The notes under the pieces are model-generated. The model ran no database searches, was not told the origin of the DNA, and was given only the letters and a program-made list of their open reading frames with translations. The translations under genes and the position numbers were made by a program. A DNA stretch of 64,000 nt from Ampullaceana balthica (Eukaryota > Mollusca > Gastropoda > Lymnaeidae): positions 370,001-434,000 of the forward strand of contig CALYLW010000330.1 in the NCBI GenBank assembly GCA_944989445.1, written 5' to 3'. Position 1 is the first letter of the stretch; each line of letters starts with the position of its first letter. Positions 56,873-64,000 of the stretch are shown here, one piece after another.

Positions 56873-58134
56873 TTTCATCGCCCCTGAAATACCCTAACAT
56901 TCTGTGATGGGGTGTGAGCACCCATGGGTGAGAACCGCTGCCCTGTCCGTGATGAATGATGTGATTGTTGGAATGGCCCATCCACGACTGACACGCCATC
57001 TGGTGGAGAGATTCATCTTTACTATAGAGTTTGGTACTGGATGAATGGGTCAACAAGTGTGTGTGTGGGGGGGGGGCAGACCTTGTGCCGGGATATAGCA
57101 GTAGGTCTATCCACACCTCCCCCCTGGTTAGCAATATTAGCGATGGAGGTGCATTAGTAAATTGGGCAATCACTGAGCTGGAAAGCGACGTCTGTCCACA
57201 TCCAAGTGGGCGGGCTGGTGTGTGGGTCGGAAGTGGCGGGGGGGGGGTCGGTGGGTCAATTTTGGGATTTGGAGCAGAGGCTCGGGTATCATGGTTCCCA
57301 ATGTTTGGGGTTTGTCGTCTGATCCTGTGTCTTAAACACCTCTGATTGGGTCAACGCTCAGAGTTGGTGTGTTCATTTATTTCATTCAGTCAAACTAAGT
57401 CGTTATATGAGCTCGTGGAAAAAAAAATGAAAACTTGAAAAAAACTGGGGGGAAAAAAAACAAAAAAAAACCAACTTCATTAATTGAGGCTGTGTTGCCG
57501 TCTTGTATGAATTTTTTTTTAAAAACGTGCCATGAAATTGTTCATTATTAATAACATGGTGTGTATGTGAGTGTATGTGTTTTGGCGAATGTGGTTGTGT
57601 GGGTGCGCGTGTGTGTGCGTAGTTTTGGGAAAAAAAGGTGGGCGGTCGAAACTCAAACATAAACATAAACACCCAATTTAAAAAAAAATTGGGATAGAAA
57701 ATTAGAAGAGCAATATATTTATTTTTAACAATAGCAATGACAATAGAATGGGGATAGAATTACTATAGAATGACGATAGAATGGCGATAGAATGGTCCCT
57801 AGGTACTACTTCCTTTGGGGGGGGGCATAGTTGCTGGGAGAGTTTCCCCGGAAAGACTTATAAGGAGCCTTATGCTCATGGCTGCTGACTCCATTCCACT
57901 TGTAAGATAACACACCATCCTCGACGACCGCAATAAACCAGACTGAGCGGTTACTAGATGGGAATCCATGGTAACACATTGAAGGATAGGGTAGGGTTAG
58001 GATACGAAATGACAAATAAATACTTTTATATTTCAAATTTTAATTAATTTCTTGTTTTTTTTAGAAGCCCTCCCCATTGTGTAGTATATAAAGAATACAT
58101 TTGCTAATAGTTCCTTGAGATTTCAATAGCCAAC
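56873..58134. other. Non-coding, nothing firm
   Basis: G-runs near 57066 and 57238, a poly-A tract at 57418-57470, and ATAGAATGGCGATAG-like repeats at 57735-57795. Frames at 56850-57345 overlap on opposite strands; none supported. Confidence 0.5.
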
Positions 58135-58570
58135 TCAACAGCTTGCATACATCTCCCCTCCCAACTCAACAGCTTGCATACATCTCCCCTCCCAACTCAA
58201 CAGCTTGCATACATCTCCCCTCCCAACTCAACATCTTGCACTTCGACTCCCCTCCCAACTCAACATCTTGCACTTCGACTCCCCTCCCAAATAAACATCT
58301 TGCACTTTGACTCCCCTCCCAAATAAACATCTTGCACTTTGACTCCCCTCCCAACTCAAAATCTTGCACTTTGACTCCCCTCCCAACTCAACATCTTGCA
58401 CTTCGACTCCCCTCCCAAATAAACATCTTGCACTTTGACTTCCCTCCCAACTAAACATCTTGCACTTTGACTCCCCTCCCAACTCAACATCTTGCACTTT
58501 GACTTCCCTCCCAACTCAACATCTTGCATACATCTCCCCTCCCAACTAAACATCTTGCACTTTGACTCCC
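58135..58570. repeat. 31/32-bp minisatellite, 14 units
   Basis: Units are CCCCTCCCAACTCAACATCT + TGCACTTTGACT. The first three have the 31-bp ending TGCATACATCT, which reappears once at 58527. Minus-strand frames of Gly-Gly-Glu-type repeats are artefacts. Confidence 0.95.
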
Positions 58571-59016
58571 ATTGTTGTCACTCTGACCAAGGCGTCTTCT
58601 CTTCATGCAAGTCAGAGTCCAGCGAAACCTCCAGATGGCCAGTTGCCCCCCTCCACACTGATGACCACATGGTGTAACCGCATGAGACCCCTCGAGACCA
58701 GCATTTACGGTGGTGACCACGTGATTTGATGAGCGGGGTCGTAGACAGCCAGCCCCTGGAATGAACCAGGTCGTCCAGGTTAATAGTTTGCGCCAGTGTC
58801 ACGTGCCATGATTTGGGGCCTAATGTTTCATACTTCACGGCTCAGCTGGGCTTTAATGTGGCCTTTAATTTGTCTTGTGTCTGCTGTGGACGTGAGCAGA
58901 AAATCATAAGGACTTGTCGAGATTTGTGGGGGTGGTTGCGGGGGGGGGGTGCAGTGAAACCATGTTGATTGTGTCTTGGTTTTCCTGGTTTGTACAAGTA
59001 ACCGGATTCCATGACA
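58571..59016. other. Non-coding, nothing firm
   Basis: Unique sequence; short overlapping frames on both strands, no domain. Confidence 0.5.
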
Positions 59017-59078
59017 AAACGACAAGATGACAAAACGACAAAGAGACAAAACGACAAGGTGACAAAACGACAAAGAAA
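59017..59078 (-). repeat. GACAAAACGACAAGG minisatellite, short block
   Basis: About four units of GACAAAACGACAAGATGA-type. The same repeat appears in the opposite orientation at 59985-60140. Confidence 0.88.
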
Positions 59079-59392
59079 GATCACTGTAGCGTTAATCATT
59101 GAATTAATTATTTTTTAAATGCATTTTACTGTTTTCTGTTTAACCGTTGCATTATATTTAACAGCAGAGGGTCTTAATTAAATTTTAAAAAGCTATTTGC
59201 CTTATTTAGGTAGACAGACTTTTAAGTAGTCTGTACAGTGTAATAGGACAGTATAATATCCCTTTAGAGATCACAATCGTATGCGTAATAACTGACAGAC
59301 TTGAGATGATTAATAACAAATAAATTTCATTACACATCTTCTTTACAATTACTGTTATTAGTAAAGTGAAACTACTGTAAAGCAGATCAAAT

Positions 59393-59568
59393 CAGAGGCG
59401 TAACTAGGGACGTGGTGTCACCCACTCACGACTTACCCCAATAGACCTCGTCCGAGTCTGCCACAGCCAAATAACGGAAACAAAAAGAATTTTACATTTT
59501 GATGTCACCCCTTGTAATGGTGTCACCAATTGCAGCCCGCACCCCTCGAACCCCTAGTGACGCCACTG
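59393..59568. mobile_element. hAT-like MITE, 176 bp
   Basis: Ends CAGAGGCGTAACTAGGGA and CCCCTAGTGACGCCACTG are inverted repeats at about 14 of 17 positions, similar to the MITE at 37406 and to element E. Flanks GATCAAAT and TATTACAT agree at only 5 of 8, so no TSD is claimed. Contains GTGGTGTCACC and TGTCACCCCTTG blocks. Confidence 0.7.
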
Positions 59569-59669
59569 TATTACATCAATATGAATATAGTGTCATGGTA
59601 TATAGCATACTCATATTGTACTTTGACCCAATGTGACATGCATTTTGTCTCTAAGTAATGAGGAATCTA

Positions 59670-59823
59670 AAGGTTGGTCCACACCTCACAAATGCTCGCG
59701 AGCATTTGCCCAAGCATCACACGAACGCACTATAAAATACGCCAATATTGGCGTATTTTATAGTGCGTTCGTGTGATGTTTGATCAAATGCTCGCGAGCA
59801 TTTGAGAGGTGTGGACCAACCTT
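59670..59823. mobile_element. 154-bp near-perfect palindrome (MITE-like)
   Basis: Arms of 77 bp match at 73 of 77 positions around the centre GCCAATATTGGC (59746/59747). Outer ends are AAGGTTGGTCCACACCTC. Each arm also contains the self-complementary AAATGCTCGCGAGCATTT (59690-59707 and 59785-59802). There is no loop. Probably a miniature transposon; TSD not resolved (TA or AA possible). Confidence 0.88.
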
Positions 59824-59984
59824 AAAAATTATAACGCACGGTGTCAGTGTGTACATACATGCTTGCTCATGCACACAGACATGTCTGCTACAGACTATTG
59901 TTGTGTATTCAGACATACGGTAAAATCATTTCATGAACTACACCGACTTTCTTGTGTAGCAATACAACCCGTGTAGAAGACTGG

Positions 59985-60140
59985 TCGTTTTATCACCTTG
60001 TCGTTGTGTCTGCTTGTCGTTTTGTCCCTTTGTCGTTTTGTCATTTTGTCCCTTTGTCGTTTTGTCATTTTGTCTCTTTGTCGTTTTGTGACAGTGTCGT
60101 TTTGTCACTTGTCGTTTTGTCATTGGTCGTTTTGTCTGGT
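59985..60140 (+). repeat. TTGTCGTTTTGTC minisatellite
   Basis: About 10 units of TTGTCGTTTTGTCNNT, the reverse complement of the repeat at 59017-59078. Frames on both strands are repeat translation. Confidence 0.9.
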
Positions 60141-60149
60141 TACCGGTAA

Positions 60150-60215
60150 CCCATACCTCACCCGAAATCCAGATGGAAAGAAAGAGAAATTACGAGTGTT
60201 TATTGCATACGGAAT
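60150..60215 (-). pseudogene. Possible LINE reverse transcriptase C-terminal scrap
   Basis: Minus-strand reading N-T-R-N-F-S-F-F-P-S-G-F-R-V parallels T-N-T-Y-K-Y-S-F-L-P-S-G-I-R-A-W at 18453-18656. Short and diverged, so tentative. Confidence 0.35.
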
Positions 60216-61245
60216 AAGACAAGTGTATTTTATTATTTTATTTTTTTTTATTGTGTTTGACTTTCTCCTAATATCCTCTAAAATCTAATCAGTAAGCGTA
60301 CTGCTATTTGATTCGATACCCGACACAAAAACTTGGTCACTTGACTGTAACATGTTGTCTGACTCCGATGGCCAGCTTCTATATCACCATTACTCTCACA
60401 TTACGAGTATTGATAAAAGTCTAACTGCACATTTTTTTAGCACTTGGAAGTTTAACACAGAAGGTTGGCGTGTGGGGGGTGGGGGTGGCTGAGGGGCGTG
60501 ATACAAGATCTTGATGAAGAAAATGTAAAGGTTTTTTTGTTTTTGTTTTTTTTAATGGACTTTTTTTGTGTGAATACTTTGAACTTGTACTGATGAATAC
60601 ATTTTTTGACAATAGATAAACATATTTTAAAAGACAGAAGCATCCATTTCTAGCCCCCACCCCCCAAATACGAGTACAATCCAACCTGCAAACTTAACCC
60701 ATTTAATACGTTTCGCTCATGCACCATTATAACCTGAAATAAAGTCACAGAGATGTATATATATCTATAAGATGTAAACCTGACATTTTCACCTACATTA
60801 TTCGAAAAAAAAGTTACTAATTGATATACATGGCGTGCATGCAAACATGAGGTACCACAAAGCTTCTTCTAAAATAATAAAATAAAAATAACTAAAAAAT
60901 AAACTTCCATGAATCATCAATCAGAGACTGAGACAAACTTCTCGCCGACAAATTCGGATTGACTCCGATGCCGTTATTTTTTCCCCTGTGTTAAATTCCC
61001 TTTAGATTAATTACGAGCTGGACTCGTTTTCCCATCCGGCCGGTTCCATTCTCCGGTTACACTGGTTTAGAGTGGTTATTGTGTTTTATAACTCAAACAT
61101 ATCCATGTGTTCACATTTTATCAGCCCACGGATCTTAATAGAGATTCACGGTGCTTCTCAAACAATGTAACTTCCACGGGGCATCTCAAACTTCTAAAGA
61201 CAACGTCAGATTCAGCAGCTGTTTATGCATTTACATGTGTTTGTG
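60216..61245. other. Non-coding, nothing firm
   Basis: T-runs at 60240-60250 and 60533-60553, G-run near 60475. No coding or RNA pattern. Confidence 0.5.
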
Positions 61246-61350
61246 TTTGTATGTGTGTGTGTGTGTTGTGTGTGTGTGTGTGTGTGTGTAGGTGTGTGTG
61301 TTTGTGTAGGTGTGTGTGTCTGTGTGTGTGTGTGTGTGTGCGCGCGCGTG
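61246..61350. repeat. (GT)n microsatellite
   Basis: Interrupted GT repeat with TGTAGG and TTTGTG interruptions, ending in GCGCGCGCG. Potential Z-DNA. Confidence 0.95.
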
Positions 61351-63019
61351 ATCGTAGTAGTCAATAATCGTTACTGTTATATTCTACAATGTCGACTTTC
61401 AAATTACAATTATTTTTACAGAAAAAACCTTTCATTATATAAAATTGAAGAGTTAATATTTTTATTTAAACCAATTGCTATATAATATTAAAGGCCTACA
61501 CTTACAGGCCTAAGATAATCTCACACTTTGGTGTCTTATTTCAACTTGCTCAAAGCCAACGGTCTACGACTGTAATCTACGATAAGGCCGAATTAATCTT
61601 CTCTCAAAAGACACCGAAGACGTAAAAGTCGGGTCTCAATCGTCAGGGAATCTCAAACTGGGTGCCCGGTGAGGATCCCTCCACCTGGGGATTCTCAAGG
61701 CCTCAAGGATCTTTGACGAGCTCTCAAGTCACCCGTTTAACTAGCCATTCTTCCACTGGTCAGATGACTGACCATCTCGGCCATACAAGTAGTGACCACT
61801 AAATATTTAGCTCTTGGTCGTAAGATTTTCTTCTGCCCGAGCCAACATTTCTACCTTGTGTTAAGCCCTAGACCTTTAAGAGTTATTGGCCCACTGTGTC
61901 AATACCTTAGACAATAGACTTTGGTATTCAAACACCCCCGAAGCGGGCCGCCACCGAGTCCCACGGTCCGCCTCTGCGGGGACAGTGAAAAGAAAATACT
62001 GGGAGCTAATGAAAGGGCGGAGGAGGGGGGGGGATAAGGATCTTACACCAATGACGACGTCATTAGGGCCCCGTTTAACTAACGTCCATCCCAATAATCG
62101 CGTTTGTTTACAGGTCACTGGAGTACTGTGTGTTCACCTTGATAGGTTCTTTATCGCCCTCTTTCTCTCCCCTACTCTCTGGTTGTTACAATGTTTTTAT
62201 TTTCTCTCAATTAAGGTTATATTTATTTCTGAAACGGTATAAGATAATGTGTGGTAGACGGGGGTGTGGGGGACAGGTGTGTGGGGGGGGGGCGGGGAGG
62301 TGTCGAAGAAACTGTAATTTTCAAAAGATATATTGTATGAGGTGAAACTTCAATCAGGCTGGATAGGAAAAAAAAAGTTATATAAAAGGGCAAGATGTGA
62401 GTGAGACTGCAATCAGGCTTATCCAGAGAAGGCACCGAAGCTAAGTTTTAATTTCTTTAAATTCGTTTTATTTGTACTATTTGTTCGTTGAATAAAGCTC
62501 TTTTCCGAAACGTTCTCTGTTTTGTGACGTCTTGTCAGGCTCACCCACACCCTGTTTGCATGTTACCCATCTACTTATATAAAAGGGTATGCGTGAACAT
62601 GAGCGGACGCCCAAAAAAAAATCAACGTTGATTTAGGTTATTAATTATTTGTTGGCGCCCTGTCAGGTTCACGTCTACCCCTTTGTACACGGCAATGTTA
62701 TCTCCGAACACCACCCACTACTCAGGTTTGAAGTGGAAAAGCCTTCATGTCATGAATTCACTGCACGAAATTGAATGACCATTTGTAAAAATCAATCAAG
62801 AAACTTGTAATGGGGTTAGCAAAACAAAAATCTTAAGAACATGCGAATAACTCGAGGAAATATGCAATTGCATTAATTATTATTATGATTATAATCATTC
62901 TAATCATTATTATTATTTTATACAGTGTGGGGGGGGTGTATGAGTCAAATTACTCTTTTGAAACTAGTTAAATCTATGACGTCATCCAAGAGCGATATGA
63001 CCATTGGTTGAAACAGAAT
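61351..63019. other. Non-coding; one TATA-like segment
   Basis: Frame 61886-62242 (118 residues) shows no domain. G-run near 62285. TATATAAAAGGG occurs at 62381-62392 and TTATATAAAAGGGTATGC at about 62574. TGTCAGGCTCACCCAC near 62534 and TGTCAGGTTCACGTCTAC near 62663 form a weak direct repeat. Confidence 0.45.
62381..62392 (+). promoter_or_regulatory. TATA-like box, function unproven
   Basis: TATATAAAAGGG followed about 110 bp later by GAATAAAGCTC (a poly-A-signal-like hexamer at about 62490). This could be a decayed solo LTR or chance in AT-rich DNA; no paired LTR or coding frame supports it. Confidence 0.2.
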
Positions 63020-63024
63020 CAACT

Positions 63025-63160
63025 GAGAATATCCTGCATTGATCCCTATTGATATCCCGCATATAGTGACGGTCAATCTAATAACATCCCATATATGGAC
63101 CTGCATAGTCACATCCCGTCTATTAGCGTACCATTTAGTAGCGGCAGAAACACCAGAATC
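63025..63160. repeat. Degenerate ACATCCCATATATTG tract, left part
   Basis: Loose repeats of TATTGATATCCC, ATAACATCCCATATAT and GTCACATCCCGTCTATT. Similar wording continues on the other side of the SINE at 63640-63865. Confidence 0.5.
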
Positions 63161-63214
63161 TGGTAACTACAATGAGAACGTAGCACTGTCCCGTCAACTC
63201 ATACTTGTCTTACT

Positions 63215-63440
63215 GTCATATCTATACCGGCGCTCCTTCTATACAGAAGATTATTGCGTCCACAGACCATGGCGGATTCTATGTTGGCAAGTGATGCAGC
63301 GTTCACAGGCTATGAGGTGTTCCAAGCATTACCCAGCCGCCTTTACTTCAACAGGCTAGACCACGACAGGGACTCGAACTCCCGGCATTGCAGCCTAGTC
63401 TCTGAAACAGTGGGGCGCCTGTTGACTTCGTGCCCTGCGC
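63215..63440 (-). mobile_element. tRNA-derived SINE, second copy
   Basis: Shares CACAGACCATG, TGTTGGCAAGTGATGCAGC and CATTACCCAGCCGCCTTT with 6588-6870. On the minus strand a tRNA-like head follows: GAGACTAGGCTGCAATGCC then GGGAGTTCGAGTCCCTG (B box), around 63365-63415. Class assignment rests on this B box and on the shared body. Confidence 0.6.
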
Positions 63441-63589
63441 TGGACATAGCCGTGGATGTTAGGGTGGCGATTGAGTCCTACGCTCGGACAATGTTGTATA
63501 CCACTTCTCAGCAGATGGGGCAGTTTTTTCAGGTGTCATAATAGCCAAAGGTTTAAAGAGAGTAAACTCAGGCTTCCAGACTATGAGGT

Positions 63590-63865
63590 TAGACTATAAG
63601 TATCAGCTTTTAGACATTGCTTTCATTTTCAACTCATATTTCGACACGTCGTCTACAAAGATCCCATACATCCACATATCTTCTTTTCACATCACGTCTG
63701 TTTACATCCAATGTATTTCACATATCCTCTAATAACATCCGATTCCTTGACATCCTCTGAATTGACAGTATTGACAACAAATCTATTGTCATACCATCTG
63801 CCAAACTCCAACCTAGTAACGTCTCATTTATTGACACACTATGTATTACCATATTACCATACATT
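63590..63865. repeat. Degenerate ACATCC tract, right part
   Basis: Loose repeats of CACATCACGTCTGTT, TAACATCCGATTCCTTGACATCC and ATTGACACACTATGTATT. Probably one old minisatellite split by the SINE. Confidence 0.45.
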
Positions 63866-63870
63866 GTCAA

Positions 63871-64000
63871 GGGGCCGTCCATAAATGACGTCACGGGATT
63901 TTGGCCAATTTTGCACCCCCCCCCTCGTCCGGCGTCTTCACAAAAACTTGGAACCCACCTCCAATATGACGTCACAAAGCTTTGCCGCCCCCCCCCCTAA
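63871..64000 (+). mobile_element. M2 repeat, cut by window end
   Basis: GGGGCCGTCCATAAATGACG + TCACGGGATTTTGGCC is the free-standing form of the repeat found inside both E copies. It continues with CTCGTC, CACAAAAACTT and CAATATGACGTCAC as in 46943-47130. The right end lies beyond the window. Confidence 0.8.

Noticed and set aside
57985..58000. Telomere-like GGGTAGGGTTAGG
   Set aside because: Only about two imperfect repeats; no interstitial telomere array.
62381..62500. Solo LTR with TATA box and AATAAA
   Set aside because: No paired LTR, no TG...CA ends and no TSD found; kept only as a weak TATA-like site.

Overview
This window looks like non-coding animal DNA. It is AT-rich and packed with short tandem arrays, microsatellites and decayed transposons, and I find no convincing host protein-coding exon, rRNA or functional tRNA gene. 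The mix of hAT elements, tRNA-derived SINEs, decayed non-LTR fragments and very large minisatellites fits a lophotrochozoan, probably a gastropod mollusc. That placement is inference from repeat style. Nearly all long open frames are by-products of tandem repeats whose period is a multiple of three, or are old transposase.

Layout. 1-8.6 kb: a 20-bp minisatellite, an AT microsatellite, a 201-bp hAT MITE with a perfect 8-bp target-site duplication (TSD), a small MITE of a family seen three times in the window, a SINE on the minus strand and a CCACTA array. 8.6-11.4 kb: an unclassified repeat, a 451-bp foldback element, then a 70-bp satellite that passes into a 45-bp deletion derivative. 13.3-15.3 kb: short arrays, a 773-bp hAT remnant with a C-terminal dimerisation domain, and a MITE sitting inside a 46-bp minisatellite. 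18-21 kb: a LINE reverse transcriptase end, a 39-bp satellite and another repeat. 25.1-32.1 kb: one 53-bp satellite of about 132 units with a nested 28-unit higher-order duplication.

35-39.4 kb: the most informative locus. A ZBED5-like hAT transposon was hit by a second hAT element, here called E. E later took two further insertions, and a 1.2-kb piece was then inverted. Matching 8-bp TSDs and complementary halves of one transposase let the order be read. A second E copy at 44.96-47.19 kb has a perfect TSD and serves as the uninserted reference.

39.5-64 kb: further arrays (36, 25, 21, 15, 17, about 29 and 32 bp, and GAAA), more hAT-type MITEs, a tRNA-Val-like sequence, three copies of a short element with 12-14 bp TSDs (two facing each other), a 154-bp near-perfect palindrome lying between two oppositely oriented copies of one minisatellite, a second SINE, and a MITE cut by the window end. 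Tandem repeats occupy roughly a quarter of the window. There is no operon-like or pathway organisation; what connects the parts is the history of insertions.
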